From Pedobacter soli (GTDB lineage Bacteria > Bacteroidota > Bacteroidia > Sphingobacteriales > Sphingobacteriaceae): 64,000 bases of DNA. Shown here one piece after another: positions 18,641 through 28,487 of the stretch. A program made the position numbers and the translations under genes. The stretch lies in NCBI RefSeq assembly GCF_900101435.1, contig NZ_FMZH01000013.1:1-64000 (forward strand). The letters run 5' to 3'. The notes below the pieces were generated by a model. The model worked only from the letters and a program-made list of their open reading frames with translations. It was not told the origin of the DNA and made no database searches. Every line of letters starts with the position of its first letter. Within the stretch, counting starts at the first letter, position 1.

Positions 18641-18986
18641 TATAGAGGCAGTCGCTGATCATGTGATTTAGCTTAAACATGGTGAAAGTGCCTTGTAATA
18701 AATCTTTCAGAGCGATAATTTCTAAAGCATTTAAAAGATAAATGTGTTCGCAGCCATTAAAGGTAACCAATTCGAAATCGGCTTTATGGGTATTTAAAAG
18801 GAGTGCTTCGATATCGATATCTTCTACTACTTTCTTAAGTTTCTGAAGTGATAGGCAGTTGAAACGGGCAAACTTGCCGCCAAAATCTACGTAAAAGCAA
18901 TTTAACTTATCAGACTGATAAATAGAACCTTGAGCATTTGAGAATACGTTAACCAGTTGGTTGATATCGATACACGCTTTTTCCAT
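18627..18986 (-). CDS. Conserved-looking hypothetical protein, 119 residues
   Basis: A small soluble protein that I do not assign to a family. It has no signal peptide or membrane segment and carries four cysteines (CIDINQ, LNCFYVDFGG, FNCLSLQKL, NGCEHIYL) and a further C near the end. The alternating hydrophobic pattern and a well-kept frame suggest a real gene, and I have a weak impression of similar small proteins in Bacteroidota. I chose the ATG at 18986; the frame could start 3 codons earlier only with TTG. It stands alone between repeat-filled spacers. Confidence 0.65.
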   Translation of the reverse strand: MEKACIDINQLVNVFSNAQGSIYQSDKLNCFYVDFGGKFARFNCLSLQKLKKVVEDIDIEALLLNTHKADFELVTFNGCEHIYLLNALEIIALKDLLQGTFTMFKLNHMISDCLYRLVY

Positions 18987-19076
18987 TGGGTACAAAAATT
19001 GTGATTATTTAGATTAAATACAAATAAAAGTGTAAATAAATTTTGCAGCGCGTTAGGCGGGTTGCGTTTGGCGTGG

Positions 19077-19112
19077 GAAGGAAGGAAGGAAGGAAGGAAG
19101 GAAGGAAGGAAG
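19077..19112. repeat. GAAG tetranucleotide array
   Basis: Nine perfect GAAG units in a row (19077-19112), in the spacer upstream of the 119-residue gene. It is followed by a TCATTGCGAG ... GAAGCAATCTTAATGC dispersed element (about 19120-19165) with a partly inverted AAGATTGCTTCC at about 19188-19200. Confidence 0.95.
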
Positions 19113-19259
19113 CGCGGTCGTCATTGCGAGAAGGCTTTTTCAGTCTTCGAAGCAATCTTAATGCAGTCGCTATAAACCTATAGTTGTAAGATTGCTTCCG
19201 TGAAAACGGGATTGGCAGTTCCTTAGCAATGGTGAATTTCTATGGAATTCGCTATTACG

Positions 19260-19817
19260 CTATTTAACTTTAAACACCATATGATGATACAATCCACCCA
19301 TAAATTCCTTTTCATTTTGGATTACAAAACCCAGGTGCTGATAAAGCTTCAAGGCACGCGCGTTATGTTGTTCGACCAATAAGCCTATAATTTTATGTCC
19401 TTGTTGCTGCCCCCAGGCAATGCCGGCTTTGACCAGCTGCTTGCCTATACCTTTGCCCTGTGCATTAGGATTAACACTAATGCTGTCGAGGTAAAATTCG
19501 CCACTTTGCGTTTCGGCATCCGGGGCATTCCCAGCTGGGTTAGCTTCATTAATAGTAACTAAAAAAGGTTTTCGGAGTTCAATTAGCTTTCCTCCATCAT
19601 AAGCGGTTAACGAACCCAGAATTTTGTCTGCATCTTCAAAAACCAGTGTATTTTCGTAGCTGTACTGATTGGCTGGCTGCTTAAAGAGCTGCTCAAAAAT
19701 ATGGTTAACGGCGGCTTCGTCTTGGCTATGCGTTAGTTTGTAAGCCAGCTCGCCCATGGCCTGGAGTAGCAAGGGCACAACTTGTGCTGCATCTTCTGGT
19801 TTGGCGGCTCTGATCAT
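19260..19817 (-). CDS. GNAT family N-acetyltransferase
   Basis: A 185-residue acyl-CoA-dependent acetyltransferase. The GNAT core is seen as DSISVNPNAQGKGIGKQLV (about 112-130; the QGKGIG motif binds the CoA pyrophosphate) followed by ALKLYQHLGF near 155-165. The N-terminus (IRAAKPEDAAQV) is a typical GNAT opening. Its ATG overlaps the stop of the upstream metallo-beta-lactamase gene by one base (TAATG), so the two are translationally coupled. Substrate unknown; a role shared with the hydrolase is inferred from the coupling only. Confidence 0.88.
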   Translation of the reverse strand: MIRAAKPEDAAQVVPLLLQAMGELAYKLTHSQDEAAVNHIFEQLFKQPANQYSYENTLVFEDADKILGSLTAYDGGKLIELRKPFLVTINEANPAGNAPDAETQSGEFYLDSISVNPNAQGKGIGKQLVKAGIAWGQQQGHKIIGLLVEQHNARALKLYQHLGFVIQNEKEFMGGLYHHMVFKVK

Positions 19818-20656
19818 TAAATATCGCTTAAATTAAAGGTATCGGCCACTCTAATGCCTTTTTCTGTATGTTGTAAGGTGCAGCACTCGTTAACAGGGTC
19901 GTGCTCCAGGTAAAGGATATAATTGTTTTCTACCGCTTCTGCTAAAAAGGCTTGCTTTTCGGTTAGTGTTTTTAAAGGAAACATATCATAAGCCATTACG
20001 TAGGGCAGGGGAAGGTGACCAACAGATGGTAAAAGATCGGCCATGTACACAATGGTATGGCCTTTATAATTAATTTTTGGTAACATCATGGCATCGGTAT
20101 GGCCATAAGCAAAGCTGATGTTGATGTCTTTTTGCCAGGCGATATTTTCCTGCTCGGCCACAAATTTAAGCCGACCGCTTTCCTGCAGAGGTAAAATATT
20201 CTCTTTTAAAAAGGATGCCTTTTCGCGTGCGTTGGGTTCTACTGCCCACTGCCAGTGCTTTTCGTTACTCCAATAGGTGGCATTGCTAAAAGCTGGTTTC
20301 AGCTGCTCTCCATCTCTTACTACAGCGCCGCCTACATGGTCGAAATGTAAGTGGGTTAAAAAAACATCGGTGATATCGCCGGTACTAAAGCCCAATTGTG
20401 CCAGTGATTTTTCCATGCTATCGTTGCCGTGCAGGTAATAATGACTAAAAAACTTTTCATCCTGTTTATTGCCAATTCCGGTATCGACTAAAATCAATTG
20501 ATTACCTTCTTCAATTAATAAACAGCGCATAGCCCAGGTACACAGGTTATTGGCATCGGCCGGATTGGTTTTCTGCCAGATTACTTTGGGCACCACGCCA
20601 AACATAGCGCCGCCATCGAGTTTAAAAAAGCCTGTGTTTATGGTGTGGAGTTTCAT
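19817..20656 (-). CDS. Metallo-beta-lactamase fold hydrolase
   Basis: A 279-residue protein with the THLHFDHVGG metal motif (HxHxDH, about 109-118), an upstream VDTGIG strand, YGHTDAM for the next histidine, a YMADLLPS aspartate and a late LEHDP histidine. These are the zinc ligands of the family. No signal peptide, so probably cytoplasmic. The family includes lactonases (quorum-quenching AHL lactonase type), glyoxalase II-like and other hydrolases; the sequence does not fix the substrate. It is the first gene of a two-gene unit with the GNAT enzyme, one-base overlap. Confidence 0.9.
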   Translation of the reverse strand: MKLHTINTGFFKLDGGAMFGVVPKVIWQKTNPADANNLCTWAMRCLLIEEGNQLILVDTGIGNKQDEKFFSHYYLHGNDSMEKSLAQLGFSTGDITDVFLTHLHFDHVGGAVVRDGEQLKPAFSNATYWSNEKHWQWAVEPNAREKASFLKENILPLQESGRLKFVAEQENIAWQKDINISFAYGHTDAMMLPKINYKGHTIVYMADLLPSVGHLPLPYVMAYDMFPLKTLTEKQAFLAEAVENNYILYLEHDPVNECCTLQHTEKGIRVADTFNLSDI

Positions 20657-20664
20657 TTAGGGTT

Positions 20665-20790
20665 TGGGGTTAAGTATCGAGTATTAAGTATTAGGTGTCA
20701 AGTATTTAGTATCGGGTATCGAGTTTCAGGTATCAAGTATTTAGTGTCAGGTATTTAGTATCAGGTATCAAGTATCAGGCGTTGGGATTG
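20665..20790. repeat. AGTATCAAGTATC-type degenerate repeat tract
   Basis: Repeated short variants of GTATCGAGTATTAAGTATTA, GGTATCAAGTATTTAGT and GTGTCAGGTATTTAG. The same words recur at about 34858-34925. It separates lpdA and the hydrolase gene. Confidence 0.75.
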
Positions 20791-20802
20791 GTTAAAAATA
20801 AG

Positions 20803-20833
20803 AAAACCCTTTAGGAGTAACTAAAGGGTTTTT
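20803..20833 (-). terminator. Terminator downstream of lpdA
   Basis: Perfect 12-bp stem AAAACCCTTTAG (20803-20814) with CTAAAGGGTTTT (20821-20832); A/T-runs on both sides allow either direction, best placed for lpdA. Confidence 0.8.
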
Positions 20834-20895
20834 GCAATATTATTGGTTTTATGTGGTTTTAGGATCTTATGCCTTCCACCTTTAAACCTTCTACA

Positions 20896-22284
20896 TTATA
20901 AGTGGATTACCTCTCCGTATGCATCAGCGGCAGCTTCCATGATGGCTTCGCTCATGGTTGGGTGAGGGTGAACCGATTTAATCATTTCGTGTCCGGTTGT
21001 TTCTAATTTACGGGCCACTACAATTTCGGCAATCATTTCGGTAACATTGGCACCAATCATGTGCGCACCTAATAATTCGCCGTATTTAGCATCGAAAATC
21101 AGTTTAATAAAACCATCTTTAGCACCTGCAGCACTTGCTTTACCTGAGGCTGAGAATGGGAATTTACCAATTTTTAATTCGTAACCTGCTGCCTTAGCTG
21201 CTTTTTCGGTATAACCTACTGATGCAATTTCTGGTGTGCAATAAGTACATCCCGGAATGTTGTTGTAATCTAAAGGCTCTGCATGCTGACCGGCAATTTT
21301 CTCTACACAGATAATACCTTCTGCAGAAGCTACGTGAGCCAGCGCTTGTCCGCCAACCACATCACCAATAGCATAGTAACCTTTTACTGATGTGTTGTAA
21401 AACTCGTCGGTAACGATTTTACCTTTTTCGGTTTTGATACCTACTTCTTCTAAACCAATGTTTTCGATGTTGGCAACAATACCTGCTGCAGAAAGTACGA
21501 TGTCGGCTTCGATGGTTTGCATGCCTGAAGCAGTTTTAACCGAAACTTTGCAACCTGCACCGCTGGTATCAACAGCTTCAACACTAGCTGAAGTCATTAC
21601 ATCGATACCGGTTTTCTTTAAGCTGCGTAACAATTGTTTCGAAACGTCTTCGTCTTCAACCGGTACCACATTTTCCATAAATTCTACAATGGTTACTTTG
21701 GTGCCCATAGTAGCATAGAAATAAGCAAACTCAACACCAATAGCGCCCGAGCCTACTACCACCATACTTTTTGGTAACTCAGGAAGTACCATGGCCTGGC
21801 GGTAACCGATAATTTTTTTGCCATCTTGTTTCAGGTTAGGCAATTCTCTTGAACGTGCACCTGTAGCAATGATGATATTTTTAGCTGTAAGTTCTTTTTG
21901 CGAACCATCAGCACCTTTAACTTCTAATTTGTTGCCTGGTTTAACTTTACCAGTACCCATAATTACGTCAATTTTATTTTTTTTCATTAAAAATTGAACG
22001 CCTTTACTCATGCCATCGGCAACCCCGCGGCTGCGTTTTACTACAGCAGCGAAATCGGCTGTTGCACCAGCTGTTGTAATGCCATAATCGGCAGCATGGT
22101 TAATATATTCGAAAACCTGAGCACTTTTTAAAAGCGCTTTAGTAGGGATACAACCCCAGTTTAAACAAATACCGCCTAATGATTCGCGCTCAACAATTGC
22201 AACTTTTAGTCCCAGTTGTGAAGCTCTGATCGCAGCTACGTAACCACCTGGGCCGCTGCCTAAAACAATAACGTCGTAATTCAT
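20896..22284 (-). CDS. lpdA: Dihydrolipoyl dehydrogenase
   Basis: A 462-residue FAD- and NAD-dependent disulfide reductase, the E3 component of 2-oxoacid dehydrogenase complexes and the glycine cleavage system. Seen: FAD motif GSGPGGYVAA (9-18), redox-active disulfide GGICLNWGCIPTK with Cys40 and Cys45, a second Rossmann motif VVGSGAIGVEF, FAD motif YAIGDVVGG, and the C-terminal catalytic HPHPTMSEA. Length fits the family. It stands alone on the minus strand with its own terminator, so it is probably a shared E3 expressed apart from E1/E2 genes. Confidence 0.96.
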   Translation of the reverse strand: MNYDVIVLGSGPGGYVAAIRASQLGLKVAIVERESLGGICLNWGCIPTKALLKSAQVFEYINHAADYGITTAGATADFAAVVKRSRGVADGMSKGVQFLMKKNKIDVIMGTGKVKPGNKLEVKGADGSQKELTAKNIIIATGARSRELPNLKQDGKKIIGYRQAMVLPELPKSMVVVGSGAIGVEFAYFYATMGTKVTIVEFMENVVPVEDEDVSKQLLRSLKKTGIDVMTSASVEAVDTSGAGCKVSVKTASGMQTIEADIVLSAAGIVANIENIGLEEVGIKTEKGKIVTDEFYNTSVKGYYAIGDVVGGQALAHVASAEGIICVEKIAGQHAEPLDYNNIPGCTYCTPEIASVGYTEKAAKAAGYELKIGKFPFSASGKASAAGAKDGFIKLIFDAKYGELLGAHMIGANVTEMIAEIVVARKLETTGHEMIKSVHPHPTMSEAIMEAAADAYGEVIHL

Positions 22285-22899
22285 CTGTTTTTTCTAGTTT
22301 ATTTTTAATCTGTCAGATGGAGCCTGCCTTAATTATGACTGGTTGATCTATGTAAACAGATTTGTTTTTTTAATCGCCTTGTGTTGCTGTAAGCTTTGGG
22401 TAAAGGAGTCTCTGTGTATACAGATTAATCTCGTGTTAATAGTTGCCTATGTTCACCTTACAAGAAGTTAAGGAAGCTAATCACTTAACAATCGCTCAAA
22501 ACTAAAAAAAAAATGTCAATTGGCTAGACCAATGTTGAGATAGCAGTTAAAATTTACAATGGCTGAATATTACACCTTTAGATTTAACATCGCTTTTTGT
22601 TTGATTTCGTATTTGTAAATAGGCAAATCAGTTGCGGTACCTGCTTAGGGTAACTGTCTTATTTTTAGGGGTGTATTTCTGGTGAAAACTCATTATTTGC
22701 AGAATGTTATTATTGGTGCTTATTTTCTGCCTAAATATCAATCAATTATAGCTTTTGTTATTAAAAATTTAGTTAGCTAGTCAAACGATTGATAAAGTGA
22801 AACTTGTTGGTTTTGATGTATTTGTTAAATGTTGAAAAATTATGACCAACTTAACCATAATTTAACATTGGATGTTAAAATGTGTTAAATTTTATTGGG
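22285..22899. other. Long AT-rich divergent spacer
   Basis: About 600 bp between the divergent starts of lpdA and the TonB-dependent receptor gene. I see no gene, RNA family or clear repeat here. It probably contains the lpdA promoter and upstream elements of the receptor promoter. Confidence 0.5.
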
Positions 22900-22907
22900 T
22901 ACATTTG
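22900..22907 (+). promoter_or_regulatory. Putative -7 box of the receptor gene
   Basis: TACATTTG fits TAnnTTTG and lies 62 bp upstream of the chosen ATG at 22969. This supports the later start: a longer frame from 22882 would begin upstream of the promoter. Confidence 0.55.
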
Positions 22908-22968
22908 CGGCATTAATTATCCTTTAGATTATTATTCAACAACAAAAAAACATTTAAAAAAAGAAAGT

Positions 22969-25900
22969 ATGAAGAAATCTTTACTTTTAAGATTAGTACT
23001 GGTTATTGTTGCTTTTGTAGGTATCACTTTCGGTGCGGATGCACAGATTACTACTTCAACAATGACCGGAACAGTTAAGGACGCCAAAGGTGCCTTACCA
23101 GGTGCAAGTTTAAAAGCTACGCACGTTCCAACAGGTACAGTTTATTCTGTATCGACAAACAACGACGGTCGTTTCACCATTACCAACATGCGTGTTGGCG
23201 GACCTTATACCGTTGAAGTTAGCTATATTGGTTATGAACCAGAGAAAATCACCGATTTGACTTTAAAGTTAGGTGATCCTTATGTTTTAAATGTAATACT
23301 TGCTGATAACAGCAAACAACTTAATGAAGTTGTAGTTGTTGGTAAAAACGATCCGGTTTTCAATAGTAAAAAAACTGGTGCTTCTACAAACATCAGTAAA
23401 GAACAGTTACAAAGCCTTCCTTCGTTATCACGTTCGTTAACTGATTTTACACGTTTAACACCACAAGCAAACGGAAACTCTTTTGCAGGTGCAAACAACA
23501 GATTTAACAATATCAGTATTGATGGTGCCGTAAATAACGATGTATTTGGTTTAGCAGGTAATGGTGCGCCAGGTGGCCAAGCTAATACTCAGCCTATTTC
23601 ACTGGATGCGATTCAGGAATTACAGGTTGTTTTAGCTCCGTTTGATGTAACATTAGGAAACTTTGCGGGTGGTGGTATTAATGCTGTAACCCGTTCAGGT
23701 ACAAATAAAGTTGAAGGTTCGGCTTATTTCTTTGGCAGAAATCAGAATACAATTGGTAAAAGTGTTGATGGTTTAAATACAAAGGCAGCTGAGTTTTACA
23801 ATACTCAATTCGGTTTCCGTTTGGGAGCGCCAATTATTAAGAATAAATTGTTCTTCTTTGTGAATGGTGAGATGGGAAGAATTCAGCAACCAACAACTCT
23901 AAATGTTGGTGATCCTGGTTCAGTTCTTTCTGCTGCTGATGCTCAAACTATTACCAGTACACTACAATCAAGATATGGTTATGATGCCGGTACTTCAGGT
24001 GCAATTGATTCTAAAACTCAAAACAATAAGCTTTTTGCCCGTTTAGACTGGAATATCAATGCTAAAAACCAATTGACTTTACGTCACAACTACATTAAAG
24101 CATTTGATGATAACATCAGCAGAAGTACTACTCAATTCCGTTTCGGTAATAACGCTTACAGGTTCAATAATAACCAAAACGTATCTGTATTAGAGTTAAG
24201 AAGTTCTATTTCTCCAAGTGTATCGAACAACTTAATTGTTGGTTACCAACGAATCCGCGATTTCAGATCTACTTCTGGAGCTTTATTCCCTCAAATCCAA
24301 ATCAATAACATCAATGGTATTTCTGGTAATTCTGTACTTGTAGGTTCTGAGAGAAGCTCGACTGCCAACGAATTAGATCAGGATATTATTGAGTTTACTG
24401 ATAACTTAAAAATATTTGCCAATAAGCATACATTTACTATTGGTACGCATAATGAGTTCTTCAAATTCAGAAACTTATTTATGAACAATTTTGCAGGAAG
24501 TTATACTTACAGCAATTTGAACGATTTCGTTACCAATGCAAAACCAAACGTTGCAGCAGCAACTTACTCTGTAGTGCCGGGAGATCCTACTCCTGCGGCG
24601 AAGTTCAGTGCAGCACAGTTAGGTTTCTACTTCCAGGATGAAATTGAAGCATTCAAAGGTTTTAAATTAGTAGCTGGTTTACGTGTTGATGTTCCATTGT
24701 TCTTCGATGATCCGGCGGCGAATCCTTTGGTAGCATCTACATTCTTAAACCAAAGAACTGATCAAACTCCTAGCGGACAAATTTTAGTATCTCCACGTAT
24801 GAGTTTCAACTGGGACTTAACAGGTGATAGAGCGTTACAATTAAGAGGTGGTGCGGGATTATTAACCAGCCGTGCGCCTTTCGTTTGGTTATCTAATCAA
24901 TTTACCAACAGCGGTATGTTATATGGTGCTGTTAATGCTACTAATGGTACAGGTACTTTTATTGCTGATCCAGCTAACCAAAAGGCTGCTGGTGGTTCAG
25001 TATCAACTTACGAAGTAAACCTTGCTAATAATAATTTTAAATTACCTCAGGTTTTCAGAACAAACATTGCTGCTGATTTTAAATTACCTGGTGGAATTAC
25101 CGGTACTTTGGAGGCGTTATACAGCAAGACAGTTAACAATGTATTGTATAAAAACATTAACATGAAACCAGCAATTGGTACCATCCCAGCAAGTATCACT
25201 GGTGGTGCTGATCGTCGTCCATTATATAATTATCCAGCATCTGCCGGAAAAGTAAATACAACTTTCACTAACGTATATTATTTAGATAATACTGATAAAG
25301 GAAGTACTTATAACTTAACAGCACAATTACAAAAGTCGTTTAACTTTGGATTGTTCTTGTCGGGATCATATACTTATGGTAAATCTAAAGATATTAACTC
25401 TGGTGCAAGTAGTACCGCTTCTTCTAACTTCGGTTTCGTTCAAATTGTTAACGATCCAAACAATCCGGATTTAGCATATTCTAACTTTGATATCAGACAC
25501 AGAGTTACAGGCGCGTTGAACTATTCTGTAAAATACGGTAAAAATAAAGCCTTCGGAACTACCTTCTCGTTATTCTATGTTGGTAAATCTGGTTCTCCAT
25601 TTACATACTTGTATTTTGGTGATCTTAACCAGGATGGAAATAACCAAAATGATTTACTTTATGTGCCAAGAACACAAAGCGAAATCAACTTAGGTACATT
25701 AACTGTTGGAACACAAACTTTCACTCCTGCACAACAGTGGGCTGCACTTGATGCATTCATCAATAGCGATCCTTATTTAAGTTCAAGAAGAGGTCAGTAC
25801 ACTGAACGTAATGGCGCAAGAATGCCTTGGGAACATCAGTTTGATACCCGTATTATGCAAGACTTAGGTTTTGTAGGTGGTAAAGGCACTAAAAATAGCT

Positions 25901-26127
25901 TACAGTTATCTCTTGATATCATTAACGTAGGTAATCTGATCAATAAAGATTGGGGTAAATTATATTCATTATCTAATAATGCCTCTACTTTGATCAATTA
26001 TAACTACAATGCTACTACTGGTGGTAACTATACTTTCCGTGCACCAACTAATGGTACAGCCTATCAGGTAGCTCCATTTGCTTCAAGATGGCAAGCTCAA
26101 ATAGGTGTTCGTTACAATTTTAACTAA
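22969..26127 (+). CDS. Oar-like TonB-dependent outer-membrane receptor
   Basis: A 1052-residue outer-membrane protein. It has a signal peptide (about 1-28, cleaved near ADAQ), a carboxypeptidase-regulatory-like beta domain (about 30-110: MTGTVKDAKGALPGA ... NNDGRFTI), a plug region (about 115-260, with VVVVGK, SIDGAVNNDVFG and GGGINAVTRSGTN) and a long beta-barrel ending in aromatic strands (IGVRYNFN). The pattern fits the Oar/OmpA-related TonB-dependent receptors rather than SusC, and no SusD gene follows. Such receptors import or export large substrates using TonB energy; the ligand is unknown. I chose the ATG at 22969, which opens the signal peptide, over a frame extension of 29 codons. 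Confidence 0.93.
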   Translation: MKKSLLLRLVLVIVAFVGITFGADAQITTSTMTGTVKDAKGALPGASLKATHVPTGTVYSVSTNNDGRFTITNMRVGGPYTVEVSYIGYEPEKITDLTLKLGDPYVLNVILADNSKQLNEVVVVGKNDPVFNSKKTGASTNISKEQLQSLPSLSRSLTDFTRLTPQANGNSFAGANNRFNNISIDGAVNNDVFGLAGNGAPGGQANTQPISLDAIQELQVVLAPFDVTLGNFAGGGINAVTRSGTNKVEGSAYFFGRNQNTIGKSVDGLNTKAAEFYNTQFGFRLGAPIIKNKLFFFVNGEMGRIQQPTTLNVGDPGSVLSAADAQTITSTLQSRYGYDAGTSGAIDSKTQNNKLFARLDWNINAKNQLTLRHNYIKAFDDNISRSTTQFRFGNNAYRFNNNQNVSVLELRSSISPSVSNNLIVGYQRIRDFRSTSGALFPQIQINNINGISGNSVLVGSERSSTANELDQDIIEFTDNLKIFANKHTFTIGTHNEFFKFRNLFMNNFAGSYTYSNLNDFVTNAKPNVAAATYSVVPGDPTPAAKFSAAQLGFYFQDEIEAFKGFKLVAGLRVDVPLFFDDPAANPLVASTFLNQRTDQTPSGQILVSPRMSFNWDLTGDRALQLRGGAGLLTSRAPFVWLSNQFTNSGMLYGAVNATNGTGTFIADPANQKAAGGSVSTYEVNLANNNFKLPQVFRTNIAADFKLPGGITGTLEALYSKTVNNVLYKNINMKPAIGTIPASITGGADRRPLYNYPASAGKVNTTFTNVYYLDNTDKGSTYNLTAQLQKSFNFGLFLSGSYTYGKSKDINSGASSTASSNFGFVQIVNDPNNPDLAYSNFDIRHRVTGALNYSVKYGKNKAFGTTFSLFYVGKSGSPFTYLYFGDLNQDGNNQNDLLYVPRTQSEINLGTLTVGTQTFTPAQQWAALDAFINSDPYLSSRRGQYTERNGARMPWEHQFDTRIMQDLGFVGGKGTKNSLQLSLDIINVGNLINKDWGKLYSLSNNASTLINYNYNATTGGNYTFRAPTNGTAYQVAPFASRWQAQIGVRYNFN

Positions 26128-26147
26128 TACTTGAAGAAATAAATATT

Positions 26148-26181
26148 AAAGCCCTGATCAATTCGATCAGGGCTTTTTTTG
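26148..26181 (+). terminator. Terminator of the receptor gene
   Basis: 12-bp stem AAAGCCCTGATC with GATCAGGGCTTT, then a run of T. It starts about 20 bp after the stop codon. Confidence 0.9.
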
Positions 26182-26215
26182 TTGCTATAGTTGGTTTGGA
26201 TAGACGATTATCCGT

Positions 26216-26851
26216 TTAAACAATTGCCTTTTTCACTCTTGCCGGAACCCCTGCCACCATTACATTTTCGGGTACATTTTGGGTAACCGATGCACCTGCA
26301 GCAATGTATGCACCTTTACCAAGGGTTAGCCCGGGTATAATGGTTGCGCCTGCACCTATAAACACACCTTCCTGAACATGAACATTACCCGCAATGGTAA
26401 CGCCTGGCGAAATGGTTACATAATCATCAATCACGCAATCGTGGCTAACGTTGCACAGTGTGTTAATGATACAGTGATTACCAATATGCACCTGTGCATT
26501 AATTACCCCTCCGGGGGCAATACAATTGCCTGTGCCCATTTTTAGCGTCGGACTTAAGTAATTGTGCGGATGAATGATATTAATGAAGGTATAGCCGTTA
26601 TTTGCCAATAGTTCAATAATAGATTTTCGTTGGTAGTTACCTATGGCCCCAATGAGTGCTAGCTTTGATGAGGGCGGATATTGTTTAATGAATTCCTGCA
26701 GCTGGATAACCGGTTTACGAATACTGGAATGCAAATCGTGATGATCGACATTGATGACGTAGCCTGCTAAGTTATATTCCTGGAAACCGATTAAATATTC
26801 GCTCACTTCTGTAGCGTGTTTACCTGCACCCAAGACATATACGTCGATCAT
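26216..26851 (-). CDS. NeuD-like sugar O-acyltransferase
   Basis: A 211-residue protein with an N-terminal Rossmann-like PglD/NeuD domain (VYVLGAGKHATEV, about 3-16; ALIGAIGN near 70) and a C-terminal left-handed beta-helix of hexapeptide repeats (about 95-205: NCIAPGGVINAQVHIG, HDCVIDDYVTISPG, GAGATIIPG, ENVMVAGVPAR). Enzymes of this class transfer acetyl groups from acetyl-CoA to amino or hydroxyl groups of sugars for surface glycans. No glycan genes adjoin it here, so its target is open. Single gene on the minus strand. Confidence 0.88.
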   Translation of the reverse strand: MIDVYVLGAGKHATEVSEYLIGFQEYNLAGYVINVDHHDLHSSIRKPVIQLQEFIKQYPPSSKLALIGAIGNYQRKSIIELLANNGYTFINIIHPHNYLSPTLKMGTGNCIAPGGVINAQVHIGNHCIINTLCNVSHDCVIDDYVTISPGVTIAGNVHVQEGVFIGAGATIIPGLTLGKGAYIAAGASVTQNVPENVMVAGVPARVKKAIV

Positions 26852-27260
26852 AAATTTATTCCAATTAGGTGTAATTTGTTAACGTTGAATATACGTTTCT
26901 AGATGTTGGTTTAGACAATGTGTCGGTAAAAAGGTTTAATGTATCGATAAAGATAAAATTGCTTTAATGGGAATTTTATTTTTTGTAAGTGTTAAATGGG
27001 TGTTGGTGTAATAAACTAACTACTTGATGTAATAAAATGGCAGTTAACATAGATGTTGAGAACTTTGGCGCTGAAAAACAATACATTACCTATATGAAAA
27101 CGCTCTCTCTTTGGAAAATAAACTTCTTCCTCGATTAGAAAATTAACTTTAGCTACTCAGCCCCTCCTGATTTCTAATTCAACTTCATCCCATTTATGCG
27201 CTTTTATGATGTGTGTAATGTTATTAATTAACATACTTTAAACATTTAAAAACATTTAAC
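26852..27260. other. Spacer without recognised genes
   Basis: AT-rich spacer of about 410 bp between divergent genes. I see no gene, no clear hairpin and no full TAnnTTTG box near the metalloprotease start. Confidence 0.4.
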
Positions 27261-28487
27261 ATGAAAAAAATTTTTTGTATTGTCCTTCTACTAACGATGA
27301 TTTTTAGTGCCTGTAAAAAAGATCAAACAATTCTTGATAATAAATCTCAAATAGCGGAAGATATTATTCAAAAACTTAAAACGGCAGGTTTTGATACTAC
27401 TGAAGGGTTAAGTAAATATAAAAATGGTTTTTTGGTAGAAGGCGATATTTTCATGACTATAGAAGATATAAATAAACTTAGCGAAAGGTCAAAAATCAAT
27501 ATCCCAATATCTTTAAGTCTCAAAAATTTAAAAACTCAAAGTAAAGACCCTATAAGTCATTACAGAACCAATGATCTGATAAGTTTAAACTCAAGCCGTA
27601 GAACAATAAACATATTTATGAGTTCTGCTCTAGGTACTTATATGCAAGATTGTTTGGATGCAGCAATTTCGAGGTATAATAGTTTAGATTTCGGTTTGGT
27701 GTTTAATAGGACTTCGAGTAGTTCCAGTGCTGATATTATTATTTCAACAACGTATATAAGCCCAGTAACAAATCCAAATGATGCATATCTGATGGCTGCA
27801 GGATTTCCAACTTCAGGTAATCCATATAATGAAATTACCGTTAATACATATTACTATAATAGTTCTTATAATAGGCTCGATGCAACCAGTACTTTGGTTC
27901 ATGAGATTGGTCATACTGTTGGTCTGCGACATACAGATTACATGAATCGTGCATTTAGTTGTGGAGCAGTAAAACCTGGAAATAATGAAGGAGCTGGAAC
28001 TATCGGTGCAAATCATATTGGTGGAACTCCAACTGGTCCAGAATATGGCTCAGTGATGTTGGCATGTGCTGATGGAAGTGATCGCTCGTTTACACTTGCT
28101 GATATTTTGTCTTTGAAAGCACTTTATCCTTATAGGAAAAATATTTATATTAAAGAGATTCATGAACTGATCTATGATGATTCATATAATTGGGGAGCTA
28201 GTGATTATGATAAAAGATCTTACGATATAACTTTAGAATTTTATCAGGATGCATCGGGAACAATCCCTTACGTAACATCGAATTACTTTATGTTAACGGT
28301 ATTTAGTTTTGTTGGTGGTGTAGATTCTAAAGTTAATTTGCTTATTGATAATGGAGTGTCTTCTTATCATTTAGGTGAATATACTGTAGATAGGGCATGG
28401 GAATTTGGAAATCAAGTATATGATAATACCAGTGGTTTTCAAGTTGCTTACTCGCCCTTTTCTTATTATGATCGAGTAATCTGGTAG
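27261..28487 (+). CDS. HEIGH-motif zinc metalloprotease lipoprotein (M57-like)
   Basis: A 408-residue predicted lipoprotein. The signal ends in the lipobox FSAC with Cys19 as the lipidated residue. The zinc site HEIGHTVGLRH is at about 214-224, a metzincin-like HExxHxxGxxH pattern whose HEIGH core is that of the dual-action HEIGH peptidases (M57 family). The region before it has the usual beta-rich protease core, and a beta domain follows (about 300-408). Its upstream spacer and AT-rich, less biased codon use differ from neighbouring housekeeping genes, which hints at later acquisition. It abuts the next frame directly. Probable role: protein breakdown at the cell surface or in the periplasm. 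Confidence 0.88.
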   Translation: MKKIFCIVLLLTMIFSACKKDQTILDNKSQIAEDIIQKLKTAGFDTTEGLSKYKNGFLVEGDIFMTIEDINKLSERSKINIPISLSLKNLKTQSKDPISHYRTNDLISLNSSRRTINIFMSSALGTYMQDCLDAAISRYNSLDFGLVFNRTSSSSSADIIISTTYISPVTNPNDAYLMAAGFPTSGNPYNEITVNTYYYNSSYNRLDATSTLVHEIGHTVGLRHTDYMNRAFSCGAVKPGNNEGAGTIGANHIGGTPTGPEYGSVMLACADGSDRSFTLADILSLKALYPYRKNIYIKEIHELIYDDSYNWGASDYDKRSYDITLEFYQDASGTIPYVTSNYFMLTVFSFVGGVDSKVNLLIDNGVSSYHLGEYTVDRAWEFGNQVYDNTSGFQVAYSPFSYYDRVIW

